Shown one piece after another: positions 8,064-17,015 of a stretch of DNA of 64,000 bases. Each line of letters begins with the position of its first letter. Position 1 is the first letter of the stretch. The stretch spans positions 4,712,001 through 4,776,000 of the forward strand of contig NZ_CP045702.1 of the NCBI RefSeq assembly GCF_014216315.1. Direction: 5' to 3'. The notes beneath the pieces were generated by a model. That model saw nothing but the letters and a program-made list of their open reading frames with translations, searched no databases and was not told the DNA's origin. This DNA is from Streptomyces finlayi. Lineage in GTDB: Bacteria > Actinomycetota > Actinomycetes > Streptomycetales > Streptomycetaceae. The position numbers were made by a program, and so were the translations under genes.

Positions 8064-9365
8064 ATGCCAGACGCCGCATCGCGGCTGACCGTTCTCGCCG
8101 AAGAGTTGCTGGGAGAACCCCTGCCGGTCCGCATCCGGGCCTGGGACGGTAGCGAGTCCGGGCCGCCGGGTGCCCCCGTCCTCGTGATCCGCCACCGCCG
8201 TGCCCTGCGCCGGGTGTTCTGGAAGCCGGGCGAACTGGGACTCGCCCGCGCCTGGGTGGCCGGTGAGATCGACATCGACGGGGACCTCTACGAGGTCCTG
8301 GACCGGCTGGCCGCCCTGCTCTGGGAGCGCGGCGCCGACGCCAAGGACACCGTCCACCCGGTCCGCGACCCGAAGGTCCGCGCCTTCGCACGCGGATTCC
8401 TGAAGGCGGCGGGCCCCTGGCCGCCGCCCGCCCCGCCCGTCGAGGAGGTACGCCGCCGGGCCGGACCGCTGCACACCAAGCGCCGCGACAGGGCGGCCGT
8501 CAGCCACCACTACGACGTGGGCAACGACTTCTACGAACTGGTCCTCGGCCCGTCCATGGTGTACTCCTGCGCCTACTGGGAGCAGGGCGGCACCCTGGAG
8601 GACGCCCAGCGCGACAAGCTCGACCTGGTCTGCCGCAAACTCGGTCTGACGCGGGGCGACCGGCTCCTGGACGTCGGCTGCGGCTGGGGTTCGATGGCCA
8701 TCCACGCCGCCCGCGAGTACGGAGCGCAGGTCACCGGAGTGACCCTCTCGGCCGAACAAGCCGCCTACGCCCGCAAGCGCATCGCCGAAGAAGGTCTCAC
8801 CGACCGGATCGAGATCCGGGTCCAGGACTACCGGGACGTCAGGGACGGTCCGTACGACGCGATTTCCTCGATCGGCATGGCCGAACACGTCGGCACGGTC
8901 CGTTTCCGTGAGTACGCCGACGCCCTCCACGCCCTCCTCAGGCCCGGCGGCCGGCTGCTGAACCACCAGATCGCACGCCGCCCCGAGAAGGACGAGACCG
9001 CCTACCGCATCGACGAGTTCATCGACGCCTACGTCTTCCCCGACGGCGAACTGGCCCCGGTCGGCCGGACCGTGGCCACCCTGGAGGAGGCCGGCTTCGA
9101 GGCCCGTGACGTCGAGGCGATCCGGGATCACTACGCGCTGACCCTGCGCCGTTGGGTCACCAACCTGGAACGGCACTGGGACGCCGCCGTACGGGCCACC
9201 TCGCCCGGCCGGGCGAGGGTCTGGCGGCTCTACATGGCCGCGTCCGCGCTGTCCTTCGAGCGCAACAGGATCGGAGTGAACCAGATCCTCGCGGTGCGCC
9301 CCGAGAAGGGCGGGTCCGCCCGTATGCCCCTGCGCGTCCGCGACTGGCGGACGACGGAGGGCTGA
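8064..9365 (+). CDS. Cyclopropane-fatty-acyl-phospholipid synthase family methyltransferase
   Basis: SAM-dependent enzyme that transfers a methylene group to unsaturated fatty acyl chains of membrane phospholipids, 433 aa. The ATG at 8064 is preferred to an in-frame upstream ATG because GGAGGT lies eight bases before it. An N-terminal SCP2-like domain precedes the substrate motif SHHYDVGNDFYELVLG, the MVYSCAYWE signature, the SAM loop LLDVGCGWGSMAIHAA (about residue 202) and the SIGMAEHVG segment. The C-terminus contains the RRWVTNLE element of CFA synthases. It runs convergently with the ABC permease gene and shares a bidirectional terminator with it. Confidence 0.93.
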   Translation: MPDAASRLTVLAEELLGEPLPVRIRAWDGSESGPPGAPVLVIRHRRALRRVFWKPGELGLARAWVAGEIDIDGDLYEVLDRLAALLWERGADAKDTVHPVRDPKVRAFARGFLKAAGPWPPPAPPVEEVRRRAGPLHTKRRDRAAVSHHYDVGNDFYELVLGPSMVYSCAYWEQGGTLEDAQRDKLDLVCRKLGLTRGDRLLDVGCGWGSMAIHAAREYGAQVTGVTLSAEQAAYARKRIAEEGLTDRIEIRVQDYRDVRDGPYDAISSIGMAEHVGTVRFREYADALHALLRPGGRLLNHQIARRPEKDETAYRIDEFIDAYVFPDGELAPVGRTVATLEEAGFEARDVEAIRDHYALTLRRWVTNLERHWDAAVRATSPGRARVWRLYMAASALSFERNRIGVNQILAVRPEKGGSARMPLRVRDWRTTEG

Positions 9366-9376
9366 GCCCGCACATG

Positions 9377-9418
9377 GCGAGGGGCCGGTGTCCGCACCCG
9401 CGGACACCGGCCCCTCGC
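9377..9418. terminator. Bidirectional terminator between the cfa-type gene and the ABC permease
   Basis: A 19-bp perfect stem (9377-9395 with 9400-9418) closed by an ACCC loop lies between two convergent genes, so it can end both transcripts. Confidence 0.85.
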
Positions 9419-9433
9419 TCTCCCCGACGAGCG

Positions 9434-11959
9434 CTATTCGGTCTTGATCGCCGTCAGCATGTTCAGCTTCGCGGCGCTGCGGGCCGGCCAGAGCGAGGCC
9501 AGCACGCCCACCAGTCCTGCCAGCGCCAGGAAGAGCGCGAGCCGGTCCCACGGGATGACGAGTGCGTACTCAGGGATGGACGGGGCGAGTGTCTGGCCGA
9601 TCGCCCAGCCGAGGAACGTACCGAGTCCCACGCCGACCAGTGCACCGAAGACCGAGATGACCACGGCCTCCAGCCGGATCATGCGCTTCACCCGGCGCTT
9701 GTCCAGGCCGATGGCCCGCACCATGCCGATCTCCTGCTGCCGCTCGAACACCGACATCGCCAGGGTGTTGACGACCCCGAGCACCGCGATGATCAGAGCC
9801 ATCGCCAGCAGGCCGTACATGATGTTCAGCGCCATGTTGACGAAACCGCCGAACATGTCCCGGATGTCCTGCCGGTCCATGATGCTCATCGCCGGGTTGT
9901 CGCCCAGGGCGTCGACCACCAGCTGCTCGTTGGCCTCGCTCGCGCCGCCGTCCATCTTCAGGTAGATCTCGCGGATCTCCGGGTGGGGGGTGTGCGCGTC
10001 GGCCACCGCCTTCGGCATGAGGATGGGGGAGAGGAACTCGTTGTCCTCGTAGAGGGCGCCGACCTTCAGCTTCCCCTTCTTCTCGTCCTCGTACGTCACG
10101 GCGATCGTGTCGCCGGTCTTCCAGCCGTTCGACTTCGCCGTCTTCTCGGAGACCGCGATCCCGCCGTCGGCGAGCGTGTCCAGTGAACCGGACAGGGTGT
10201 TGACCGCCAGGACCTTCTGCACGTCCCCCGGGGTGACCCCGGAGGCCGAGTAGCCGGAGCTGCCCGTTTCGAGCCAGACGGCCTGCTGGGGGGAGACCGC
10301 CGAGATGCCGTCGGCCTTCTCCAGCGCCTTGAGCGCCGACTCGTCGAGCGAGTCGCCGTTCGCCATCGAGACCATGTAGTCGGCCTTGATGTTGTCCGTC
10401 GTCATCCGGTCGACGGCCTGGCCGAGCGTGGCACCCAGCACCGAGATGCCGGTGACGAGGGTCAGCCCGATAGCCAGTGCGGAGGCAGTCGCCCCGGTAC
10501 GGCGGGGGTTACGGACCGCGTTCTGCGCGGCCAGCTTCCCGGAGACGCCGAACAGCTTCATCAGCAGCGGACGCACCACGGCGATCACCGGGCGGGACAG
10601 CAGCGGGATGAGGATGATGACGCCGATCAGCGAGAGGAAGGCCCCGCCCGCGATGAGCATCTTGCCGTCCTTGCCGACCGCCGCACCCGCGACGATCCCC
10701 GCCGTGCCGAGCAGGGCGATCACTCCGCCGATCGAGTTGCGGACGATCAGCGACTTGGTGGTGGCCACCGCGTGCACGCTGCTCATCGCCGCCACCGGCG
10801 GGATCTTCGCGGCCCGGCGTGCGGGCAGCCAGGCGGCCAGCACGGTCACCAGGATGCCGACGCCGAGCGCCGCGGCGATCGCGGTGGGGGAGACCACCAG
10901 CGGACCTGCGGGGATCTTGGCACCGGTCAGGCTCATCGCGGAGCGCAGCCCGACGGCGAGGCCGAGGCCGAGCAGGAAGCCGGTCACGGACGCGATCGCG
11001 CCGACCACGCCCGCCTCCAGCAGCACGGAGCGCTTCACCTGACGGCGGGAGGCACCGACGGCCCGCATCAGGGCCAGCTCCCTGGTGCGCTGGGCGACCA
11101 GCATGGTGAACGTGTTGGCGATCAGGAAGACGCCGACGAAGAGGGCGATGCCCGCGAAGGCGAGCAGCATGATGTTGAGGTTGTTGAGCTCCTTCTTGAT
11201 CTGCGCGGCCTGGTCGGCGGCGAGGGCCTGGCCGGTCTCGGCGTAGGCGAACTTCGGCAGCAGCGGCTTGACCGATTTCAGCAACTGCTCGGCGCCGGCA
11301 CCGGGCGCCGCGGAGATCATGACCTTCTGGAAGACGCCGGGCTGGAGGTAGAGCTGCTGGGCGACCGCGGTGTCGAACAGCACCAGGCTGCCGCCGGCGT
11401 TGACTGCGCCGTCCTCGGTGGTGAACACACCGGAGAGGGTGTACTCCTTCACCGGTCCGTTGGTGGCGACCCGCACCGGGTCACCGACGCGGTAGTCGCC
11501 CTTGGCCGCGGAGTCCTTGTCCAGCGCGACCTGGCCGGCCTGGGCGGGGCCCGAGCCGTCGACGAACGTGTACTGGCCGTCCTTGCCCTTCCTGCCGGGG
11601 GAGAAGTTGGCCCCGGTGTTGGACCAGCCGTTGCCGATGAGCTTGCCGTCGGCGTCGGCGACGCCCGCGAAGCCGGAGACCCGGCCGGTCGCTTCGTCGA
11701 CGCCCTCCAGGTCCTGGATCTTCTTCAGGGTGGCGGTGTCGACGCCTTCGAACTCCTTTTCCTGCTGGGAGGCGTAGGTGGTCACGGCGACGGCGACGTC
11801 GTCGTAGCTCTTCGCCGACTGCTTGCGGAAGGCGTTGCCGAGGGTGTCGGTGAAGACCAGGGTGCCGGAGACGAAGGCCACGCCGAGCATCACGGCGAGC
11901 ACGGTCATCAACAGCCTGGCCTTGTGCGCGAGGACATTGCGCAGAGCGGTTCGGAACAT
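9434..11959 (-). CDS. ABC transporter permease, MacB/FtsX type with two FtsX domains
   Basis: Integral membrane permease of 841 aa. The N-terminal membrane segment (ARLLMTVLAVMLGVAFVSG) is followed by a large extracytoplasmic MacB-like domain, a first FtsX domain (three helices, containing TRELALMRAVGASRRQVKRS), a second periplasmic domain and a second FtsX domain (ERQQEIGMVRAIGLDKRRVKRM). Duplicated FtsX permeases of this kind pair with a LolD/MacB-type ATPase and move lipids, peptides or antibiotics, or act mechanically on wall enzymes; the substrate here is unknown. It lies 53 bases after the ATPase gene in the same direction, so the two form one operon. Confidence 0.93.
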   Translation of the reverse strand: MFRTALRNVLAHKARLLMTVLAVMLGVAFVSGTLVFTDTLGNAFRKQSAKSYDDVAVAVTTYASQQEKEFEGVDTATLKKIQDLEGVDEATGRVSGFAGVADADGKLIGNGWSNTGANFSPGRKGKDGQYTFVDGSGPAQAGQVALDKDSAAKGDYRVGDPVRVATNGPVKEYTLSGVFTTEDGAVNAGGSLVLFDTAVAQQLYLQPGVFQKVMISAAPGAGAEQLLKSVKPLLPKFAYAETGQALAADQAAQIKKELNNLNIMLLAFAGIALFVGVFLIANTFTMLVAQRTRELALMRAVGASRRQVKRSVLLEAGVVGAIASVTGFLLGLGLAVGLRSAMSLTGAKIPAGPLVVSPTAIAAALGVGILVTVLAAWLPARRAAKIPPVAAMSSVHAVATTKSLIVRNSIGGVIALLGTAGIVAGAAVGKDGKMLIAGGAFLSLIGVIILIPLLSRPVIAVVRPLLMKLFGVSGKLAAQNAVRNPRRTGATASALAIGLTLVTGISVLGATLGQAVDRMTTDNIKADYMVSMANGDSLDESALKALEKADGISAVSPQQAVWLETGSSGYSASGVTPGDVQKVLAVNTLSGSLDTLADGGIAVSEKTAKSNGWKTGDTIAVTYEDEKKGKLKVGALYEDNEFLSPILMPKAVADAHTPHPEIREIYLKMDGGASEANEQLVVDALGDNPAMSIMDRQDIRDMFGGFVNMALNIMYGLLAMALIIAVLGVVNTLAMSVFERQQEIGMVRAIGLDKRRVKRMIRLEAVVISVFGALVGVGLGTFLGWAIGQTLAPSIPEYALVIPWDRLALFLALAGLVGVLASLWPARSAAKLNMLTAIKTE

Positions 11960-12012
11960 GTGTGTAGTCCTGGGATGGGTTCCGGAAGGGGGACGGGACA
12001 GCCGGCGCTACG

Positions 12013-12783
12013 TCAGCTGGTGCGGCCCTTCGCGTCGAACGCCTTCATCCGGTCGAGGACCCCGTCGGCCGTGGGGTGCAGCATCTCGTCGACGATCGCG
12101 CCGTCGGCCAGGAAGATCACACGGTCCGCGTAGGAGGCGGCCACCGGGTCGTGGGTCACCATCACCACGGTCTGGCCGAGCTCGCGCACCGAGTTGCGCA
12201 GGAAGCCGAGGACCTCGGCGCCGGAGCGGGAGTCGAGGTTTCCGGTGGGCTCGTCACCGAAGATGATCTCGGGCTGGGAGGCGAGGGCGCGGGCCACCGC
12301 GACGCGCTGCTGCTGGCCGCCGGAGAGCTCGGTGGGCCGGTGCTTGAGCCGGTCGGCGAGACCCACCATGTCGATGACCTTCTGGAGCCACGCGGCGTCG
12401 GGCTTGCGGCCCGCGATGTCCATGGGCAGCGTGATGTTCTCCAGTGCCGACAGGGTCGGCAGCAGGTTGAACGCCTGGAAGATGAAGCCGATCTTGTCCC
12501 GGCGGAGCTGGGTGAGCTGCTTGTCCTTGAGGGAACCCAGTTCCGTGTCGCCGATCCGGACGGAACCGCTGCTGAAGCTGTCGAGCCCGGCCACGCAGTG
12601 CATCAGGGTGGACTTGCCGGAGCCGGAAGGTCCCATGATCGCGGTGAACTCGCCCTGCGGGAAGTCCACGGTGACCCGGTCCAGGGCGACCACCTGGGTC
12701 TCACCCTGGCCGTAGACCTTCGACAGCTCCGTGGCGCGGGCAGCCACCGCGGTGGCGCGATGGGCGGTGGGGGTGGTGGTCAC
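12013..12783 (-). CDS. ABC transporter ATP-binding protein, MacB/LolD type
   Basis: ATPase partner of the downstream permease, 256 aa. Walker A is MGPSGSGKSTLMHCVAGLD, the Q-loop is FIFQAFNLLPTLSALENI, the signature is LSGGQQQRVAVARALAS, Walker B is IIFGDEPTGNLDS and the H-loop is VVMVTHDPVAA; all are intact. I chose the GTG at 12783 because CAGGAG stands seven bases upstream; an in-frame ATG at 12825 would add 14 residues. The C-terminal FLADGAIVDEM is typical of the family. The nearby LacI gene is probably an unrelated transcription unit. Confidence 0.93.
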   Translation of the reverse strand: MTTTPTAHRATAVAARATELSKVYGQGETQVVALDRVTVDFPQGEFTAIMGPSGSGKSTLMHCVAGLDSFSSGSVRIGDTELGSLKDKQLTQLRRDKIGFIFQAFNLLPTLSALENITLPMDIAGRKPDAAWLQKVIDMVGLADRLKHRPTELSGGQQQRVAVARALASQPEIIFGDEPTGNLDSRSGAEVLGFLRNSVRELGQTVVMVTHDPVAASYADRVIFLADGAIVDEMLHPTADGVLDRMKAFDAKGRTS

Positions 12784-12948
12784 AGGGACACTCCTGGTTC
12801 GGGCTTCGTTCGGGGACTCCTTCATCGTCTCTGCCGAAGCCCACCGGGGCGTCAGCCCCCGTGCCCGTTCCCGGGGCCGTCTTGAGTCGCACCGGCAGGG
12901 GCCCGGCGTACTCCTGGGGTATGACACCGACCCTGAGAAGGTCCGTCC

Positions 12949-14013
12949 TCAGCGGGGCGGGGCGGCCTGTTCCGAGCGGGGCGGGGTCTGTGCCGAGCGG
13001 GGCGGGGCGGTCGAGCCGCGCGGTACGAGGCGGGCGGTGACGTCCTGGAACCCCGGCGCCGCCCCCTCCGTCACCATCGTCAGCAGGGTGCGCGCCGCGT
13101 GGGTTCCGTACGCCGGGATGTCCCGGCTCAGTGCGGTCAGAGGGGGACGGACGACCCGGGACAGCTGGGAGTCGTCCCACGCCACGAGGGAGAGGTCGCC
13201 GGGGACGTCGAGTCCCATCTCCTGGGCTACGGAGAGTCCGGCGACGGCCATGATGTCGTTGTCGTAGACGACGGCGGTCGGCCGGGACCGTGAGCTGATC
13301 AGCTGCCGGGTGGCGTGCGCGCCCTCCTCACCGGAGTAGTCGGTGTGCACCACCACGGGTGCGTCGAGACCCAGTTCCGCGGAGATCTCGTGCTGGGCGT
13401 GGTCGCGCAGCCGGGTGTGCGTCAGCTCGGGCAGCCCGGCGACGCGGGCGACGGAGCGGTGGCCGAGCGCGCTGAGGTAGGTCAGGGTGTCCCGGAGGGC
13501 GGCCGAGTCGTCGGACCAGACGGGGGTGAGGGAGCCGGCCGCCGAGGGATGGCCGATGACCACGGCGGGCATACCGAGCTCGGCGACGCCTTCGATACGC
13601 GGGTCGGGGGAGCGCACGTCGGCGACGAACACTCCGTCCACCCGGCCCTCGCCCCACCAGCGACGGTAGGCCTCCAGCTCCTGGGCGGGGTCGGTGACGA
13701 CCTGGAGGAGCAGGGCGCAGCCACGGGCGGACAGTTCGGTCTCGATGCCGCTGATCAGCTCCATGAAGAACGGTTCCACCCCGAGCAGTCTGGCCGGCCG
13801 GGACAGCGCGAGGCCGACGGTGTCCGCCCGGGCGTGCGTCAGGGCGCGGGCCGCGCTGTTGGGGCGCCAGCCGATCTCCTGGGCGATGGCCTTGATGGTG
13901 GCGCGGGTCGCCGGGGAGACCCCTGGCCGGTCGTTGAGCGCGTACGACACCGCGACCTTGGAGACCCCGGCGCGGCGCGCGATATCGGCGATCGTGGGGC
14001 GGTGCTTGGGCAT
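12949..14013 (-). CDS. LacI family transcriptional regulator
   Basis: Sugar-responsive repressor of 354 aa. The N-terminal helix-turn-helix with hinge is RPTIADIARRAGVSKVAVSYALNDRPGVS, followed by a periplasmic-binding-protein-like ligand domain (DTVGLALSRPARLLG to VVYDNDIMAVAG and LSLVAWDDSQLSRVVRPPLT). The ATG at 14013 has GAGG close upstream; an in-frame ATG at 14049 would add 12 residues. The C-terminus ends in a Pro/Arg/Ser-rich repeat (PPRSAQTPPRSEQAAPPR). A CebR-like palindrome lies 113 bases upstream. The genes it presumably regulated divergently are now remnants, so it may be an orphan. Confidence 0.92.
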   Translation of the reverse strand: MPKHRPTIADIARRAGVSKVAVSYALNDRPGVSPATRATIKAIAQEIGWRPNSAARALTHARADTVGLALSRPARLLGVEPFFMELISGIETELSARGCALLLQVVTDPAQELEAYRRWWGEGRVDGVFVADVRSPDPRIEGVAELGMPAVVIGHPSAAGSLTPVWSDDSAALRDTLTYLSALGHRSVARVAGLPELTHTRLRDHAQHEISAELGLDAPVVVHTDYSGEEGAHATRQLISSRSRPTAVVYDNDIMAVAGLSVAQEMGLDVPGDLSLVAWDDSQLSRVVRPPLTALSRDIPAYGTHAARTLLTMVTEGAAPGFQDVTARLVPRGSTAPPRSAQTPPRSEQAAPPR

Positions 14014-14125
14014 ACGACCTCGCTTAACCGGTTCGTTGTCAGTAGGCATTCTATCCCCAGGTCCGGCGCCTGTGTCTTCCTCCAGGTGGTCAAGACCCTT
14101 TCCTGAGGTCGCAAAAATATGTAAT

Positions 14126-14137
14126 GGGAGCGCTCCC
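14126..14137. promoter_or_regulatory. LacI-family operator (CebR-box-like palindrome)
   Basis: GGGAGCGCTCCC is a perfect 12-bp palindrome. With its flanks (T before, G after) it matches 13 of 14 positions of the CebR box TGGGAGCGCTCCCA of Streptomyces cellobiose genes. It lies between the LacI gene and the sugar-gene remnants, where an autoregulatory operator is expected. Confidence 0.8.
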
Positions 14138-14225
14138 GCACCCTTGACACGGCTGTGGGTCGCCCGTGACTTCACGGCGCTTACCCGGTTCAGTGACTCT
14201 GCTCGGCACAGGGACGGCGGGGGAA

Positions 14226-14355
14226 GAGGAGCCGGGTCCGGCGGAGCTCGGCGAGCTGACGCCCTGGCTGGCGGAGTCGGGCGGCTGGACCGGCGACAGG
14301 ACCTACGACGTGAAGCTGCGGGCGGGGATCACCTGGGCCGACGGCAAGCCTCGTC
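14226..14355 (+). pseudogene. Remnant of an extracellular solute-binding protein gene
   Basis: A short stretch encodes GELTPWLAESGGWTG and then TYDVKLRAGITWADGKP, which reads like an internal segment of an oligopeptide/oligosaccharide-type (family 5) ABC solute-binding protein. No signal peptide and no further domain follow. The reading frame runs on into unrelated sequence that abuts the beta-mannosidase remnant. I interpret this as one end of a deletion that removed most of a sugar-uptake operon. The family call rests on one segment, so it is moderately uncertain. Confidence 0.55.
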
Positions 14356-14397
14356 TGGGAGCGGCGCGAGACTGGTGGGGCGTCAGGACGCTCGACA

Positions 14398-15069
14398 GGA
14401 CCCCCGTACTGCATGGGCTCGATCGTGTGGCAGCTCAACGACTGCCGGCCGGTCGTGTCCTGGGCTGCCGTGGACGGTCACGGCCGCCGCAAGCCGCCCT
14501 GGTACGCGCTGCGCACGGTGTACGCGGACCGGCTGATGACCGTGCGGGACGGGGGCCTGCACCTCGGCAGCGACTCGGCACGGCCCTGGGAGGGCACGCT
14601 GCGGCTGAGCCGGCACGGCCTGGACGGCTCCCTGCCGGCCGAGGAGGAGACGGTGGCCGGCGCGGGCGGCGCGCGGGGTGAGCAGGGTGCCGCTGCCGCC
14701 GTCCGTGGCGCGGCTGGGGGACGGCAGCCGCGAGGTGCCGGTGGCGCGCCTCGGCGAGCTGCGGACGTTCCACTTCTACGCGGAGGACACCCGGCTCGCA
14801 CTGCCCCCGGCACGGTACGAGGCGACGGTCACGCAAGGTGACGGACCGGAGGTCGGATACCGGGTGAAGGTCACTGCCAAAACGTTCCTGCGCCCCTCGC
14901 CCTCTTCCCCGACCGGCTGGACCCGGCCGCCGTCGTGGACGACATGCTCGTCGGTCTGCTTCCCGGTGAGAGCGCTGCGTTCCATGTCACCGGAGCGGTG
15001 CTGGAGAACCCCTCGGCGCTGGGGGCCCGGCCGGTTCTGCGGTGCGTCAACGATCTCCTCACCGGGTGA
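14398..15069 (+). pseudogene. C-terminal remnant of a GH2 beta-mannosidase, frameshifted
   Basis: Three frames together encode the C-terminal third of a glycoside hydrolase family 2 beta-mannosidase. Frame 1 gives YCMGSIVWQLNDC, PVVSWAAVDGHGRRKP and WYALRTVYADRLMTV. After a shift near 14660 frame 2 gives VARLGELRTFHFYAEDTRLA and VKVTAKTFLR. After a second shift near 14895 frame 1 resumes with LALFPDRLDPAAVVDDMLVG and GARPVLRCVNDLLTG to a TGA at 15067. The catalytic (alpha/beta)8 domain is absent. The gene cannot make a product. It shares a boundary with the solute-binding-protein remnant, so a mannobiose/cellobiose-type utilisation locus was lost here. Confidence 0.85.
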
Positions 15070-15318
15070 GGTGGCGGAGCCATGGCGAACGGTGGCGCGA
15101 CCCTGGCGCGCTGGGCTGTCCGAGTGCGGCGACTTTCCGTCAATCCCATGCGAGTGGGCTTGTGGGCCCCGGTCCGGACCGGGCATGTGGTGAGGGGGTG
15201 CGAATATGCTGACGCACCCTCAAACGGTCAATAAAATAAGACAACATCGCGCCATTGTTCGGCTGATCGGGGGACGCCCCCGACTAGGGTCATGTGCCAA
15301 CGCGGAGCGGCGCGCCAT

Positions 15319-15404
15319 GCCCGGATGGTGGAATGCAGACACGGCGAGCTTAAACCTCGCTGCCCCTCGGGGGCGTACCGGTTCGAGTCCGGTTCCGGGC
15401 ACCA
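15319..15404 (+). tRNA. bldA: tRNA-Leu (UAA anticodon), bldA
   Basis: An 86-nt class II tRNA with encoded CCA. The acceptor stem is GCCCGGA with TCCGGGC; the anticodon stem GCGAG/CTCGC closes the loop CTTAAAC, giving anticodon UAA; the variable arm is long, as in leucyl tRNAs; the T-loop is GGTTCGAGTCC. In Streptomyces this tRNA is bldA, the only one reading UUA efficiently, and it gates translation of developmental and antibiotic genes. A candidate -10 (TAGGGT) ends 28 bases before the 5' end, but I see no clear -35. The 249 bases before the tRNA contain no gene, only a GGGGGACGCCCCC hairpin near 15270. Confidence 0.97.
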
Positions 15405-15692
15405 CTTCCTGCTCGGGGCCCGGTCCGGGCCACCGGCCCGCGGGGCCCGCCGCGGTGAGCGGTCACACACCGGGAGCGACCGTCCTCACCGTGCGTGTGC
15501 GGGGGCCCGGCGCCGGTCGGCTGCCACGGGTCACCCGCACGGCCGATCGGCGGGAGCCCGGCGCGATCACCGGTGCGCGGGGCTGTCCGGGCACGCGGTC
15601 CGCCGAAGATCCTCCCCGAGCATTACGGTGTTTGTTTTGCCTACCCATTACTCTTGTCGCAAGGCCGCGCAGTGCGGCCATGGAGGAGTGAG

Positions 15693-16580
15693 ATGAGGAG
15701 CAGCAACCCGGTCTTCTCGCGACGGGGGTTCAGCCGCGACAACGGCACCGCGGGCTTCAACGCGGCACCGCAGGCCGGGGCCCCCGCGACGGGTACCACC
15801 CCGTACGCCGAGGGCACCGCCGCCAACCCGTACGCCACGAACCCCTACGCCCAGCAGGACACCCAGTACGGCGCGCCGCAGGCGCCCGCGCGCTCCGGCG
15901 CGATGACGATCGACGACGTCGTCACGCGCACGGCGATGTCGCTGGGCACCGTGGTGCTCGGTGCCGTGCTCGCCTGGGTCCTGCTGCCCGTCGACGAGTC
16001 CAACCTCGGTACGTCATTCGGTATCGCGATCGGCGCCGCCCTCGTGGCGTTCGTCCTTTCGCTCATCCAGTCCTTCAAGCGCAAGCCGGTACCGGCGCTG
16101 ATCATCACGTACGCGGCCTTCGAGGGTGTCTTCCTCGGGGTCCTGTCCAGTGCGGTCAGTACCTACATCAGCCCCGGTGTGGTCGCGCAGGCGGTGCTGG
16201 GCACGATGTGTGTCTTCGCCGGTGTGCTCTTCGCGTACAAGATGCGCTGGATTCGCGTCACCCGCCGTTTCTACGGCTTCGTGATGGCCGCCGCCATGGG
16301 CTTCATGCTCCTGATGGTGGTCAACCTGCTGTTCGCCCTCATCGGCGGCGGCGACGGCCTGGGCTTCCGCAGTGGCGGCCTCGGCATCCTGTTCGGTGTC
16401 ATCGGCATCGTCCTCGGCGCGTGCTTCCTGGCCCTGGACTTCAAGCAGGTCGAGGACGGCATCGCCTTCGGCGCCCCGCGCGAGGAGTCCTGGCTGGCCG
16501 CGTTCGGCCTCACCATGACCCTGGTGTGGATCTACCTGGAGATGCTGCGCGTGCTCTCCATCCTGAGCGGCGACGACTAG
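15693..16580 (+). CDS. Bax inhibitor-1/YccA family membrane protein
   Basis: Seven-helix membrane protein of the BI-1 superfamily, 295 aa. A soluble, Asn/Ala/Tyr-Pro-rich N-terminus (about residues 1-70, with NPYATNPYAQQDTQYGAPQ) precedes the helices (SLGTVVLGAVLAWVLLPV, VVAQAVLGTMCVFAGVLFAY, GFVMAAAMGFMLLMVVNLLF and others). Near the C-terminus are the conserved acidic residues of the family (LDFKQVEDGI). Bacterial homologues are pH-sensitive calcium leak channels or have unknown roles. The ATG at 15693 follows GGAGGAG. A 17-bp hairpin terminates the transcript. Confidence 0.92.
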   Translation: MRSSNPVFSRRGFSRDNGTAGFNAAPQAGAPATGTTPYAEGTAANPYATNPYAQQDTQYGAPQAPARSGAMTIDDVVTRTAMSLGTVVLGAVLAWVLLPVDESNLGTSFGIAIGAALVAFVLSLIQSFKRKPVPALIITYAAFEGVFLGVLSSAVSTYISPGVVAQAVLGTMCVFAGVLFAYKMRWIRVTRRFYGFVMAAAMGFMLLMVVNLLFALIGGGDGLGFRSGGLGILFGVIGIVLGACFLALDFKQVEDGIAFGAPREESWLAAFGLTMTLVWIYLEMLRVLSILSGDD

Positions 16581-16600
16581 ACCGCGGGAATCCCGTACGA

Positions 16601-16644
16601 CGGAACGGCCCGCAGGCTCGTCGCCTGCGGGCCGTTCCGTTTTC
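16601..16644 (+). terminator. Terminator of the Bax inhibitor-1 gene
   Basis: A 17-bp perfect stem (16601-16617 with 16623-16639) has a TCGTC loop and is followed by TTTT. It can also serve the convergent DUF4287 gene. Confidence 0.85.
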
Positions 16645-16684
16645 CCGGGACTACGACGTGGGGCGTGTTCCGTGGCGCGGACGG

Positions 16685-16915
16685 CTACCCGAGCTTCCGG
16701 GCGGCCCGCCGCAGGTCGTACTCGTGGATGATCGCCTTGGCGTGGCCGTAGGCCAGATCGTGTTCGCTCCGCAGCCAGCTGACCTTCTCCTCGAAGCGGA
16801 AGAGGGACGGGCCTTCGTCGACCGCGCGGAGCCAGTCGGAGATCTCACGGCCGGTGCAGCTAGGGATTCGGGAGAGCAGGTTGCGATGGGTTTCCTCGGA
16901 GAAGACTTGGGACAT
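16685..16915 (-). CDS. DUF4287-like small protein
   Basis: 76-aa soluble protein resembling the DUF4287 family: FSEETHRNLLSRIPSCTGREISDWLRAVDEG, then a helical half ending YGHAKAIIHEYDLRRAARK. Proteins of this type are common in Streptomyces and have no known function. The ATG at 16915 gives the family's usual short length; a longer in-frame extension lacks family similarity. It is convergent with the Bax inhibitor gene. Confidence 0.75.
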   Translation of the reverse strand: MSQVFSEETHRNLLSRIPSCTGREISDWLRAVDEGPSLFRFEEKVSWLRSEHDLAYGHAKAIIHEYDLRRAARKLG

Positions 16916-17015
16916 CGGCGCCTCCGACGCAGTGCGCGTTGCTGGTCCTTCCCGACACCGTGCCCGAGCGTCCGCCCGTTGGCAACCATCGCGGCGGGGC
17001 GCGTAGGGTCGCGGC

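Noticed and set aside
14166..15193. Three consecutive open frames that could be annotated as separate small genes
   Set aside because: Read together across two frameshifts they form a beta-mannosidase tail and a solute-binding-protein fragment; none has a sensible start or complete domain.
15319..15404. bldA as an integration site
   Set aside because: No integrase or duplicated tRNA 3' end is near; the only integrase is 36 kb away and uses the dehydrogenase gene.
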